Source: Blastococcus carthaginiensis (GTDB lineage: Bacteria; Actinomycetota; Actinomycetes; Mycobacteriales; Geodermatophilaceae). From it: 64,000 nucleotides of DNA. Made by a program: the position numbers and the translations under genes. Numbering within the stretch: position 1 is the first letter of the stretch; the number at the start of each line of letters is the position of its first letter. The stretch is from the NCBI RefSeq assembly GCF_030731085.1, contig NZ_JASNFN010000010.1, positions 159,531 through 223,530 on the forward strand, given 5' to 3'. Under the pieces are notes generated by a model, which did no database searches, was not told the DNA's origin, and saw only the letters and a program-made list of their open reading frames with translations. Shown one piece after another: positions 42,433 through 53,316 of the stretch.

Positions 42433-42456
42433 ATGGCGTGCCCTCCCTCGGCGTCT

Positions 42457-42562
42457 GCGGTGGGGGAGGACGCCGCGGTGAGGGTGGACGCGGTCACCGG
42501 GGACGCGGTGCGGTGAGGGTGGACGCGGCCGCCCGGGACGCTGCGCGGTGGGGGAGGACGCC
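42457..42562 (+). repeat. 35-bp direct repeats upstream of pheS
   Basis: Four copies of an 18-base core GCGGTG(A/G)GGG(T/A)GGACGC start at 42457, 42475, 42510 and 42545. The last three are spaced exactly 35 bases apart, with related GGGGACGC ends. They fill most of the gap between the EamA gene and pheS. Function unknown; transcription starting before the repeats would carry them in the pheS leader. Confidence 0.8.
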
Positions 42563-42640
42563 GGTGCCGGGGACGCCGCGTCGTCCTCGCAGCGGAACCC
42601 AGGCGCGCGCGGGGGCGGGCGCCGGGCAGAATGGCCTCCC

Positions 42641-43704
<1,064 letters not shown>

Positions 43705-43708
<4 letters not shown>

Positions 43709-46167
43709 AGGTCCCCGTCAGCTGGCTGTCCGAGCTCGTCGACCTCCCGGCCGGGATCACGGTCGAGGAGCTCGACGCCGCCTTCGTGCGCCTGGGCTTC
43801 GAGGTGGAGGACGTCGTCCGCCCGCCGGTGACCACCGGCCCGCTCGTGGTCGGCCGCGTGCTGGAGATCGAGGAGCTCACCGGCTTCAAGAAGCCGATCC
43901 GCTACACGCAGGTGGAGGTCGGGGAGGCGGAACCGCGCGGCATCGTCTGCGGCGCCCAGAACTTCGCCGTCGGCGACCTGGTGGTCGCCGCGCTGCCCGG
44001 TGTGGTGCTCCCCGGAGACTTCGCCATCGCCGCGCGGAAGACCTACGACCACGTCTCCGACGGGATGATCTGCTCGGTCCGCGAGCTCGGCATCGGCGAG
44101 GATCACGCCGGCATCCTGGTGCTCGGGCAGGGCGGTTACGTGCCGGGTACGCCGGCCACCGACGTCCTCGGCCTGGAGGACGTCGTCTTCGACCTCGAGG
44201 TGACGCCGGACCGCGGCTACGCCATGTCGATGCGCGGGATCGCCCGCGACCTGGCCGGCGTGCTCGGCGTGACCTGGCGCGACCCGGCCGACCTGCCGCT
44301 GCCGGACTGGTCGGGCGCGCCGGCGTGGGAGGTCACCGTCGCCGACGCCGACCGCTGCGACCGCTTCTCCATGCTGGCCGTGGAGGACCTCGACCCGGCG
44401 GCGCCCAGCCCCTGGCCGCTGCGCCGCCGGCTGGCCCAGTGCGGCATCCGCAGCATCTCGCTGGCCGTCGACGTCACCAACTACGTGATGCTCGAGCTCG
44501 GCCAGCCGATGCACGCCTTCGACCGGGCCACCGTCACCGGTCCGATCACGGTCCGCAGGGCGACGGCGGGGGAGCGGCTGACCACCCTGGACGGCGCCGA
44601 CCGCCGGCTGACCGACGACGACCTGCTCATCACCGACGAGTCGGGACCGATCGGGCTGGCCGGGGTCATGGGCGGCGCCTCCACCGAGATCGGCGACGCC
44701 ACCAGCGCGGTGCTGCTGGAGGCCGCGCACTGGGAGCCGACCGGCATCTCCCGCGGGGTGCGGCGGCACCGGCTGCCCAGCGAGGCCGGCAAGCGCTTCG
44801 AGCGCGGCACCGACCCCGAGGTCACCGTCGTCGCGCTCGCCCGGGCCGCGGCCCTGCTCGCCGAGCACGGTGGTGCGCGGGTCGTCGGCGCACCGGTCGA
44901 CGTCGACACCCGTGAGCCGCGCATGCCCATCCAGCTGGACGCCGGGCTCCCCGGCCGCATCGCCGGCGTCCCCTACACCCGGGCCCAGGTCCTCGAGGTG
45001 CTGACCGCGATCGGTGCCGAGGTGGCCGGCGACGGCGACGCCCTGCGCGTGACTCCGCCGTCCTGGCGCGGCGACCTGCTGGAGCCGGCCGATCTGGTCG
45101 AGGAGGTCGTGCGCTTCCGCGGGTTCGACGAGATCCCCTCGATCCTGCCCACCGCCCCGCCCGGCGGCGGGCTCACCGAGCGGCAGCGCCGCCGCCGCAG
45201 CATCGGCCGGGCGCTGGCCGAGGCCGGCTACGTGGAGGCCCCCGCGTTCCCGTTCACCGGGACGGCGCAGCTCGACGCGCTCGGGCTGCCCGCGGACGAC
45301 GACCGGCGCCGGGTGATCACCGTGCGCAACCCGCTGTCGGAGGAGGCCCCGGCCCTGCGCACCACGCTGCTGCCCGGCCTGCTCGCCGCGCTCGGCCGCA
45401 ACCTGGCCCGGGGGCTCCGCGACGTCGCCCTGTTTGAGCACGGCTCGGTGTTCCCCGGCGGGGACGGCGCACCCGCGCCGCTGCCCGGGGCCGACCGCCG
45501 TCCGGACGACGCCACCCTCGCGGCGCTCCTGGGCGCGGTGCCGGCGCAACCGTGGTACGTCGCGGTGGCGCTGACCGGGCACCGCGAGCCGCGTGGCTGG
45601 TGGGGGTCGGGCCGGCCGGCCGCGTGGGCCGATGCCGTGCAGGCCGCGCGCGTGGTGGCCGCGGCCGCCGGGGCCGAGCTCACCGTCGAGCAGGCCGAGC
45701 GGGCCCCGTGGCACCCGGGCCGGTGCGCCGCGCTGCTGGTCGGCGACCGGGTCATCGGGTACGCGGGCGAGCTGCACCCCAAGGTGTGCGAGGTGCTCGG
45801 CCTGCCGGCCCGCACCGCGGTGATGGAGCTGGACGCCGACGCGCTGCCCGAGCCGACCGTGCCCCAGGCGCCGTCGATCTCGACCTTCCCGCCGGTGCTC
45901 ATCGACCTCGCCCTCGTGGTGGCCGACGACATCCCCGCCGCCGACGTCGCCGCGGCGCTGCGGGAGGGCGCCGGTGAGCTGCTGGAGCACCTGCGCCTCT
46001 TCGACGTCTACACCGGCGCGCCGGTGCCGGCCGGGTCGCGGTCGCTGGCGTACGCGCTGATGTTGCGGGCGCCGGACCGGACGCTCACCAGCGAGGAGGC
46101 GACCGCGGTGCGCGATGCGGCGATGGCGGCCGCCGCCGCGGCGACCGGGGCGCAGCCCCGTGCCTGA
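43705..46167 (+). CDS. pheT: Phenylalanyl-tRNA synthetase beta subunit
   Basis: 820 residues, normal length. Domains in order: N-terminal and tRNA-binding EMAP-like region (about 40-150; GIVCGAQNFAVGDLVVAALP), B3/B4 editing domain (about 210-380; GVRRHRLPSEAGKRFERGTD), B5, the catalytic-like core (PLSEEAPALRTTLLPGLLAA) and the ferredoxin-fold anticodon-binding domain at the end (DVYTGAPVPAGSRSLAYALM). It edits Tyr-tRNA-Phe as well as completing the synthetase. The next SDR gene overlaps its last 8 bases. Confidence 0.97.
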
Positions 46168-46963
46168 GCTGGAGGGGGTCGCGCTCGTCACGGGGGCGTC
46201 CACGGGCATCGGCCGGCACCTGGTCGAGGGGCTGGCGCGCCGGGGGATGGCCGTGGCCGGGCTGGCCCGCGGCGAGGAGCGGCTGCGCGCGGCCATGGCC
46301 GAGGTCGCCGACGCCACCGGCGGCCGCACGCTGGCCGTGGCCGCCGACGTCACCGATCAGGCCTCGGTCGAGGCCGCGGTGGGCGAGGTGCGCGAGCAGC
46401 TGGGGCCGGTCGACCTGCTGGTGAACAACGCGGGGCTGATCGACGAGGCCGAGGTGCCGCTGTGGGAGGCCGACCCCGAGCAGTGGTGGGACGTCGTCAC
46501 CAGCCACCTGCGGGGCAGTTTCCTGCTCAGCCGCGCCGTCGTCCCGTGGATGCTGCTGCGCGACCGCGGCCGGGTGGTGAGCATCGCCAGCGGGATGAGC
46601 ACCCGCGCCAACCCCGACTACTCGGCCTACTCGGTGGCCAAGACGGGGCTCATGCGGATCACCGAGTCCCTCGCGCTCGCGCTCGAGGGCTCCGACGTCC
46701 GCGCGTTCGACGTCGCCCCCGGCGTCGTGGACACCCCGATGACCCGGTCGATGCGCATGTGGCAGGGGTTCGAGGACTGGACGCCGCCGGAGCAGGTCCT
46801 CGAGATCGTCGCGGCGATCGCCGGGGGTGAGCTGGACCAGTGGTCCGGCCGCTTCCTCCGTGCCGGCGCCGACGACCTGGCGACGCTGCGCTCGACGACC
46901 CCGGAGGACACCGCCCGGCAGCTGCGGCTGCGCCCGTACGGGGACACCGACCCCCTGGCGTGA
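46160..46963 (+). CDS. Short-chain dehydrogenase/reductase
   Basis: A 267-residue classical SDR: TGASTGIGRHL nucleotide motif, NNAGL, catalytic Ser in SIASGMS and YSVAK. The C-terminal part (TPPEQVLEIVAAIAGGELDQ) is like a group of uncharacterised actinobacterial SDRs. The GTG at 46160 overlaps pheT by 8 bases, so it is likely co-transcribed. Substrate unknown. Confidence 0.87.
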   Translation: MPELEGVALVTGASTGIGRHLVEGLARRGMAVAGLARGEERLRAAMAEVADATGGRTLAVAADVTDQASVEAAVGEVREQLGPVDLLVNNAGLIDEAEVPLWEADPEQWWDVVTSHLRGSFLLSRAVVPWMLLRDRGRVVSIASGMSTRANPDYSAYSVAKTGLMRITESLALALEGSDVRAFDVAPGVVDTPMTRSMRMWQGFEDWTPPEQVLEIVAAIAGGELDQWSGRFLRAGADDLATLRSTTPEDTARQLRLRPYGDTDPLA

Positions 46964-47065
46964 GCACCGCCGGCGGTCGCCTCCCACGAGCGTCGTGCGC
47001 CACGTAGGGTGCCTGGCGACGAGCTGTCGGTAGGTGCGTCTCGCGCCGGTGGAGGCGTGAGCGCG

Positions 47066-48784
47066 ATGCACGGTCGGGCCGAGGAGCACCCCAGGCGGCC
47101 GGTGACCCAGGACCCGCTCCGCGATCTCCACCTCCTGCGAGCCGCCGTCGAGGGCGGTCTGGACGGGATGGTCGTCGTCTCGTCGGGCGGCGTCATGATC
47201 ACCTCCAACCGCAAGTTCCAGGAGATCTGGCCGATCCCGGCCGAGATCGTCGCCTCCGGTGACGACGACGCCGCGCTCGCCTCGGTGCTCGACAAGCTCG
47301 TCGACCCCGACGCCTTCCTGGCCCGGGTGCACGATCTCTACGCGCAGGCGGCGGGGGCTGCGCGCGACGAGCTGCTGCTGCTCGACGGCCGCGTCCTGGA
47401 CCGGTACGGCACGGCACTGCGCGGTCCGGACGGCGACTACATCGGGTGGGCGTGGTACTTCCGCGACGTCACCGCGGAACGTGCCGCAGCCGTGGACGCC
47501 GAACGGCTGGGCGCACTGGTCGCGGTGGCCCGCGCCCTTGCCGACGCCGGGTCGGAGGACGACGTGCTCGCCGTCATCAGCGGCCGTGGCGCCTCGGTCC
47601 TCGGCGCGCAGGGAGCCGCGTTGTGCCTCGTGGAGCCGCGTGGCACGCACGCCCGGATCCTGGGGACGACGTTCTTCGACGAGGAGCTGCGAACCGACGT
47701 CGCGACCCTGCCGGTCGACGCGCCGCTGCCCATCGTGCACGCCGCTGTGACCGGGCGACCCCAGTTCCTGGACGATCGGGCCGAGGGGGTGCGGTCGTTC
47801 CCCGGGGCCCTGGAGGTGTACGAGCGGGCGCGCACCGAGGCGACCGCCGCCGTGCCGCTGGTCGTGCACGGCCGGGCCATCGGCTCGTTGGCCCTCGCGT
47901 TCGAGAACCGCAGGCCCTGGCTGGTCTCGGACAAGGTGCTCGTCACGGCACTGGCCGCGCTGACGGCGCTGGCGCTGGACCGGCTTGCTGCCCAGGCGGC
48001 GGAGCGGGAGGCGGTCCGGGAGGTCCGCCGGCTCTCCGAGAGCCTGCAGCGCAGCCTGCTCGCGCCCCTACCGCGGTCCGACCGGCTGCAGATCGCCGCC
48101 CGCTACCAGCCGGCCGCACGCGAAGCGGAGATCGGCGGTGACTGGTACGACGCCTTCTCCACCGTCGACGGGGCGATGACGCTGGTCGTGGGCGACGTCA
48201 CCGGCCACGACCGCACCGCGGCCGCCGCGATGGCCCAGGTGCGCAACGTGCTGCGCGGCGTGGCGCAGACGCTCCGGGGATCTCCCGAAGCCGTCCTGTC
48301 CGCACTCGACGATGCCCTGGCGCGCCTGCACGTGGCGAACCTGTCCACCGCCGTCCTCTGCCAGCTGTGGCCGAGCGACGAGGACCCGAGCGGCCGCACG
48401 TTGCGGCTCCGGTGGTCCAACGCGGGGCATCCGCCGCCGCTGCTGGTGCACGCCGACGGCCGCTGCGAGCTGCTCGCCGGCGCCCCGGAGGTCCTGCTGG
48501 GCGCGCACGTCGAAGGCCGGCGCACGGACCGCGAGGTCGAGATGCCACCCGGAACGGCACTGGTGCTGTACACCGACGGGCTCGTCGAGCGCCGCGACCA
48601 GCTGTTCGACGACGGCATCGAGCAGCTCCGGCAGGCGGTGGAGGAACTGCACGGTCTGCCCATCGAGCAGCTCTGCGACGAGGTGCTGGCGCGACTCACC
48701 GGCGGCGGCAGCGAGGACGACGTCGTCCTGCTCGTCGCGCGCGTACCCGGTCGGCCGACGGAGCACCGGCCACCGCAGGACTGA
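47066..48784 (+). CDS. PAS-GAF-PP2C (SpoIIE-type) phosphatase
   Basis: A 572-residue signalling phosphatase. An N-terminal PAS domain (residues about 20-140; YIGWAWYFRDVTAERA at its end) is followed by GAF (about 145-325) and a PP2C-like SpoIIE domain with metal motifs EIGGDWYDAF, VVGDVTGHDRTAAAAM, VLYTDGLVERRD and GSEDDVVLLVA. Proteins of this type dephosphorylate anti-sigma-factor antagonists in stress pathways. No HATPase or STAS gene lies beside it, so its partner is elsewhere. ATG 47066 after GGAGGC; GTG 47057 is also possible. Confidence 0.9.
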   Translation: MHGRAEEHPRRPVTQDPLRDLHLLRAAVEGGLDGMVVVSSGGVMITSNRKFQEIWPIPAEIVASGDDDAALASVLDKLVDPDAFLARVHDLYAQAAGAARDELLLLDGRVLDRYGTALRGPDGDYIGWAWYFRDVTAERAAAVDAERLGALVAVARALADAGSEDDVLAVISGRGASVLGAQGAALCLVEPRGTHARILGTTFFDEELRTDVATLPVDAPLPIVHAAVTGRPQFLDDRAEGVRSFPGALEVYERARTEATAAVPLVVHGRAIGSLALAFENRRPWLVSDKVLVTALAALTALALDRLAAQAAEREAVREVRRLSESLQRSLLAPLPRSDRLQIAARYQPAAREAEIGGDWYDAFSTVDGAMTLVVGDVTGHDRTAAAAMAQVRNVLRGVAQTLRGSPEAVLSALDDALARLHVANLSTAVLCQLWPSDEDPSGRTLRLRWSNAGHPPPLLVHADGRCELLAGAPEVLLGAHVEGRRTDREVEMPPGTALVLYTDGLVERRDQLFDDGIEQLRQAVEELHGLPIEQLCDEVLARLTGGGSEDDVVLLVARVPGRPTEHRPPQD

Positions 48785-48835
48785 CGAGGCGGCTGAGCCC
48801 TCCGGTCCCGTGGCCGGGAACTCCTGGTGAACGGC

Positions 48836-48862
48836 TATGCATGGGCGTGTATGGTCATGCAT
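48836..48862 (+). promoter_or_regulatory. ARG-box-like operator and -10 of argC
   Basis: TATGCAT (48836-48842) and CATGCAT (48856-48862), with TATGG between them, resemble the ARG box half-site bound by ArgR. A -10-like TATGGT lies at 48850-48855, eight bases before the GTG of argC, so transcription would start at or next to the start codon (leaderless mRNA) and ArgR would cover it. ArgR is encoded in the same cluster. Confidence 0.65.
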
Positions 48863-48863
48863 C

Positions 48864-49904
48864 GTGAGCACAGCGCAGACGTGGACGGTCGGGGTCACCG
48901 GCGCCACCGGGTACGCCGGGGGAGAGGTGTGCCGGCTGCTGGCCGGGCACCCGAACCTCCGGCTGGCCGGGGTGCACGCCAACTCGAGCGCCGGCCGACG
49001 CCTGGGTGAGCTGCAGCCCCACCTGCTCCCGTTCGCCGACCTGACCGTCCGGCCCAGCGACGCGGCGAGCCTGGCCGGCTATGACGTCGTCGTCCTGGCG
49101 CTGCCGCACGGCGAGTCGGCGGCCATCGCCGACCAGCTGCCCGCCGAGACCCTCGTCATCGACTGCGGCGCCGACCACCGGCTGAACGACCCCGCCGCCT
49201 GGGCGCGCTGGTACGGCGGCGTGCACGCCGGCACCTGGCCCTACGGCCTGCCCGAGCTCCCCGGCCAGCGCGAGAAGCTCGCGGGAGCCACGCGGGTCGC
49301 CGTTCCCGGCTGCTACCCGACCTCGGTCACCCTCGCGATGGCCCCGGCGCTCGCCGCCGGCCTGGTGGAGCCCGACGTCGTCGTGGTGGCCGCCAGCGGC
49401 ACCAGCGGCGCGGGGAAGTCGCCGAAGGCCCATCTGCTCGGCAGCGAGGTCATGGGCGCGGCCAGCGCCTACGGCGTCGGGGGCGTGCACCGGCACACGC
49501 CGGAGATGGTCCAGGGTCTGTCGCAGGCGGGCGGTACCGGGGTCACCGTCAGCTTCACGCCGACCCTGGTGCCCATGAGCCGGGGCATCCTCGCCACCTG
49601 CTCGGCGCCGCTGCGGCCCGGGGTCGACGCCGAGGCCGCCCGGGCCGCGTACGCGCAGGCCTACGCCGACGAGCCGTTCGTGCACGTGCTGCCCGAGGGC
49701 CAGTGGCCCACGACGGCCCAGGTGCTCGGCGCGAACATCGTCGCGCTGCAACTGGCCGTCGACGCCGACGCGCGCCGGCTCGTCGTCGTCGCCGCCGTCG
49801 ACAACCTCACCAAGGGCACCGGGGGAGCGGCGGTCCAGTGCGCCAACCTCGCCCTGGGCCTCCCCGAGACCACCGGTCTTCCGCTCGTAGGAGTCGCACC
49901 GTGA
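48864..49904 (+). CDS. argC: N-acetyl-gamma-glutamyl-phosphate reductase
   Basis: A 346-residue enzyme, third step of arginine synthesis: NADPH-dependent reduction of N-acetylglutamyl phosphate. NADP motif GVTGATGYAGGEV, catalytic Cys in VAVPGCYPTS, and VAASGTSGAGKSPKAHL. The GTG at 48864 is chosen over an ATG at 48837 that lies within the operator. Overlaps argJ by 4 bases (GTGA). First gene of argC-J-B-D-F-R-H; regulated by ArgR through the box at its start. Confidence 0.96.
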   Translation: MSTAQTWTVGVTGATGYAGGEVCRLLAGHPNLRLAGVHANSSAGRRLGELQPHLLPFADLTVRPSDAASLAGYDVVVLALPHGESAAIADQLPAETLVIDCGADHRLNDPAAWARWYGGVHAGTWPYGLPELPGQREKLAGATRVAVPGCYPTSVTLAMAPALAAGLVEPDVVVVAASGTSGAGKSPKAHLLGSEVMGAASAYGVGGVHRHTPEMVQGLSQAGGTGVTVSFTPTLVPMSRGILATCSAPLRPGVDAEAARAAYAQAYADEPFVHVLPEGQWPTTAQVLGANIVALQLAVDADARRLVVVAAVDNLTKGTGGAAVQCANLALGLPETTGLPLVGVAP

Positions 49905-51052
49905 GCACCACCTCCCCGAAGGGCTTCTCCGCGGCGGGCGTCGCGGCGGGGCTCAAGTCCTCCGGCGACCCAGACGTCGCCGTCGTCCTCAACACCGGCC
50001 CCGACGACGCCGCGGCCGCCGTCTTCACCACCAACCGCTTCCCGGCCGCGCCGGTGCAGTGGAGCCGCCAGGTGCTCGCCGGTCAGCGCGCCCGCGCCGT
50101 CGTCCTCAACTCCGGGGGCGCCAACGCCTGCACCGGGCCCGAGGGCTTCCAGGACACCCACGCCACCGCCGAGCACGCGGCGGGAGAGCTCGGGATCGGG
50201 GCGATCGACGTCGCCGTCGCCAGCACCGGCCTGATCGGCCTGCGGCTGCCGATGGCGAAGCTCGTCGCCGGCGTCACCGCCGCGGTCGAGAAGCTCTCCG
50301 AGGACGGCGGCGCCGACGCCGCGCGGGCGATCATGACCACCGACTCGGTCCCGAAGACGACGGTTCAGCAGCGGGACGGGTGGACCGTCGGCGGCATGGC
50401 CAAGGGCGCCGGCATGCTCGCCCCGAGCCTGGCCACGATGCTCGTCGTCCTCACCACCGATGCCGCCGCCGACCCCGACGTGCTCCAGCGGGCGCTGGAG
50501 GCGGCCACCGCGGTCAGCTTCGAGCGGGTCGACTCCGACGGGTGCCTCTCGACCAACGACACCGTCATCGTGCTGGCCAACGGCGCGAGCGGCGTCACGC
50601 CGAGCGGGGAGGAGCTCACCGAGGCGCTCACCGCGGCGGCGACGGACCTGGCGATGCAGCTGCTCGCCGACGCCGAGGGCTCGACCAAGGACATCGCGAT
50701 CACCGTCCGGAACGCGGCCACCGTCGAGGACGCGCTCACCGCGGGCCGGGCCTGCGCGCGCAACAACCTGCTCAAGACGGCGCTGTTCGGCAACGACCCC
50801 AACTGGGGCCGGGTGCTCGCCGCGATCGGCACCACCGACGCCGCCTTCGAGGCCGACCGGGTCGACGTGACGATCAACGGCGTCACCGTCTGCCGGGGCG
50901 GCTCGATCGGCGACCCGCGCGAGGGCGTCGACCTCACCGGCCGGGAGATCACCATCGACGTCGACCTCCGGGCCGGCGGCGAGCAGGCCACGATCTGGAC
51001 CAACGACCTGTCCATCGCCTACGTGCACGAGAACTCGGCCTACTCGTCATGA
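49901..51052 (+). CDS. argJ: Ornithine acetyltransferase / N-acetylglutamate synthase
   Basis: A 383-residue self-cleaving enzyme that recycles acetyl groups from N-acetylornithine to glutamate. The cleavage site is Ala-Thr in KGAGMLAPSLATMLV; the Thr becomes the nucleophile of the beta chain. NDPNWGRVLAAIG and the C-terminal ENSAYSS are typical. Overlaps argC and argB by 4 bases each. With argJ present, the acetyl cycle needs no separate ArgE; whether it also uses acetyl-CoA is not decided by the sequence. Confidence 0.96.
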   Translation: MSTTSPKGFSAAGVAAGLKSSGDPDVAVVLNTGPDDAAAAVFTTNRFPAAPVQWSRQVLAGQRARAVVLNSGGANACTGPEGFQDTHATAEHAAGELGIGAIDVAVASTGLIGLRLPMAKLVAGVTAAVEKLSEDGGADAARAIMTTDSVPKTTVQQRDGWTVGGMAKGAGMLAPSLATMLVVLTTDAAADPDVLQRALEAATAVSFERVDSDGCLSTNDTVIVLANGASGVTPSGEELTEALTAAATDLAMQLLADAEGSTKDIAITVRNAATVEDALTAGRACARNNLLKTALFGNDPNWGRVLAAIGTTDAAFEADRVDVTINGVTVCRGGSIGDPREGVDLTGREITIDVDLRAGGEQATIWTNDLSIAYVHENSAYSS

Positions 51053-52050
51053 GCCAGCAGGACCCCACCCCGCCCGACGTCCGCATCGACGAGCCGGCGC
51101 CGCCGCCCAAGCTGCCCCGCCGGGTCGGCACCAGCCGGGTCATGCGCACCCACGACCCCGAGGGCGACGCCGCCAAGGTCGCCGTCCTCACCGGCGCGCT
51201 GCCCTGGCTCAAGGAGTTCCACTCCCATGTCGTCGTCATCAAGTACGGCGGGCACGCCATGGTCGACGACGAGTGCCGGCGTGCGTTCGCCGACGACATG
51301 GTGTTCCTGCGGACCTGCGGCATCCTGCCCGTCGTCGTGCACGGGGGCGGCCCGCAGATCACCGAGATGCTCGGCCGGCTGGGCATCGCCAGCGAGTTCC
51401 GCGGTGGCCTGCGCGTGACCACGCCGGAGACGATCGACGTCGTCCGCATGGTGCTCACCGGGCAGGTCGGCCCCGACATCGTCGGGCTGATCAACCAGCA
51501 CGGCCCGATGGCGGTGCACCTCTCCGGTGAGGACGGCGGACTGCTCACGGCCCGGCGGACCGCCGCGGTCGTCGACGGCGAGCCGGTGGACGTCGGGCTG
51601 GTCGGGGACATCTCGGCCGTCGATCCCACCCCGGTCACGGCGCTGCTCGAGGCCGGGCACATCCCGGTCGTCGCCAGCGTCGCTCCCGACGCGGACGGCG
51701 TCGTGCACAACGTCAACGCCGACACCGCGGCCGCCGCCCTGGCCGCGGCGCTGGGCGCGGTGAAGCTGGTCGTGCTGACCGACGTGGAGGGCCTCTACGC
51801 CGACTGGCCCGACCGCGGCTCGCTCGTCCAGCAGATCGACGCCCGCGAGCTGGCGGAGATCCTTCCCGACCTCGACGCCGGGATGATCCCGAAGATGGCC
51901 GCCTGCCTGCGGGCGGTCGAGGGCGGGGTGAAGCGGGCGACCGTCGTCGACGGCCGCACCCCGCACGCCCTGCTCCTGGAGACGTTCACCACCGAGGGCA
52001 CCGGGACGATGGTCGTCCCGGCCAGGGACCAGAAGGAGGGCACAGCATGA
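51049..52050 (+). CDS. argB: Acetylglutamate kinase
   Basis: A 333-residue amino-acid kinase. Phosphate-binding VIKYGGHAM and VHGGGPQI, nucleotide region VLTDVEGLYADW, ATP-side GMIPKM. An N-terminal helix before the core (AAKVAVLTGALPWLKEFHSH) is the mark of arginine-inhibited hexameric forms. About 35 further polar residues precede it, longer than usual. ATGA overlap with argJ and argD. Likely the feedback-controlled step. Confidence 0.96.
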   Translation: MSQQDPTPPDVRIDEPAPPPKLPRRVGTSRVMRTHDPEGDAAKVAVLTGALPWLKEFHSHVVVIKYGGHAMVDDECRRAFADDMVFLRTCGILPVVVHGGGPQITEMLGRLGIASEFRGGLRVTTPETIDVVRMVLTGQVGPDIVGLINQHGPMAVHLSGEDGGLLTARRTAAVVDGEPVDVGLVGDISAVDPTPVTALLEAGHIPVVASVAPDADGVVHNVNADTAAAALAAALGAVKLVVLTDVEGLYADWPDRGSLVQQIDARELAEILPDLDAGMIPKMAACLRAVEGGVKRATVVDGRTPHALLLETFTTEGTGTMVVPARDQKEGTA

Positions 52051-53237
52051 CCACGCGCACGGAGGAGCTGGCCCGCCGCTGGTCGGCCGTGATGATGAAC
52101 AACTACAAGGCGCCGCCGGTCGCCCTCGACTCCGGCGCCGGGGCGACCGTCACCGACGTCGACGGGCACGAGTACACCGACCTGCTCGGCGGCATCGCGA
52201 CCACCATCCTCGGGCACGCGCACCCCCGGGTCGTCGAGGCGATCAGCACGCAGGCGGCGAAGCTCGGTCACGTCTCCAACCTGGCGATGCACGAACCGGG
52301 CATCCTGCTCGCCGAGCGGCTGCTGGAGCTGGCCGGGCGCCCGGGCCGCGTCTTCTTCTGCAACTCCGGCGCGGAGGCCAACGAGGCGGCGTTCAAGGTC
52401 AGCCGGCTGACCGGCCGCACCGGGGTGGTCACCGCCGAGGGCGCCTTCCACGGCCGCACGATGGGCGCGCTGGCGCTCACCGGCCAGCCGTCCAAGGCCG
52501 CCGCCTTCGCGCCGCTGCCCGGTGGGGTCTCCTACGTGCCCTACGGCGACGCCGACGCCCTGCGCGCGGCGGTGTCCGGCGAGACGGCCATGGTGCTGCT
52601 CGAGCCGATGCTGGGCGAGGGCGGCGTGCTGCCCGCACCGGCCGGCTACCTGCCGGCGGCCGCCGCGGCCGCGACCGACGTCGGCGCGCTGTTCGCCGTC
52701 GACGAGGTGCAGACCGGGATCGGCCGCACCGGCTCGTGGTTCGCGCACCAGGCCGACGGGCTGCACCCCGACCTCATCACCCTGGCCAAGGCGCTGGGCG
52801 GAGGGCTGCCGATCGGCGCGATGCTGGCCTTCGGCGAGGCCGCGGAGCTGCTGACCGCGGGCTCGCACGGCTCCACCTTCGGCGGCAACCCGATCGCCGC
52901 CGCCGCCGCGCTCGCCGTGCTCGATACCATCCGCGACGAGGGGCTGCTGGAGCGCGCCAAGGAGCTCGAGCACCGCTTCACCGCCGGCATCGAGGCGCTC
53001 GGCCACGCCGGCATCAGCGGCGTCCGGGGGAGGGGCGCGCTGCTCGGCGTCGTCCTCACCGCCGACGTCGCCGTCGCTCTCGAGCTGCAGCTGCGCGCCG
53101 CCGGCTTCCTGACCAACGCGGTCGCCCCGGGCGTGCTCCGGCTCGCCCCGCCGCTGGTCCTCGCCGACGCGCAGGTGGACGCCTTCGTGGCCGCGCTGCC
53201 CGCCGCCCTCGACACCGCGATGGAGGGCGAGCCGTGA
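52047..53237 (+). CDS. argD: Acetylornithine aminotransferase
   Basis: A 396-residue class III PLP aminotransferase. The GSEA-like NSGAEANEAAFKVSR, the FAVDEVQTGIGRTG acidic motif and the PLP lysine in LITLAKALGGGLPIGAML are present, with THSSTFGGN-like SHGSTFGGNP. It transaminates N-acetylglutamate semialdehyde. Overlaps argB by 4 bases; a 79-base gap with repeat-like sequence separates it from argF. Confidence 0.96.
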   Translation: MTTRTEELARRWSAVMMNNYKAPPVALDSGAGATVTDVDGHEYTDLLGGIATTILGHAHPRVVEAISTQAAKLGHVSNLAMHEPGILLAERLLELAGRPGRVFFCNSGAEANEAAFKVSRLTGRTGVVTAEGAFHGRTMGALALTGQPSKAAAFAPLPGGVSYVPYGDADALRAAVSGETAMVLLEPMLGEGGVLPAPAGYLPAAAAAATDVGALFAVDEVQTGIGRTGSWFAHQADGLHPDLITLAKALGGGLPIGAMLAFGEAAELLTAGSHGSTFGGNPIAAAAALAVLDTIRDEGLLERAKELEHRFTAGIEALGHAGISGVRGRGALLGVVLTADVAVALELQLRAAGFLTNAVAPGVLRLAPPLVLADAQVDAFVAALPAALDTAMEGEP

Positions 53238-53316
53238 ACATGACGTGCGAGCGAGCATCGCAGGGAGCGCCAGCGACCGAGGAGCGGAACGAGCACGGAA
53301 TGGAGCCATCAGCACA

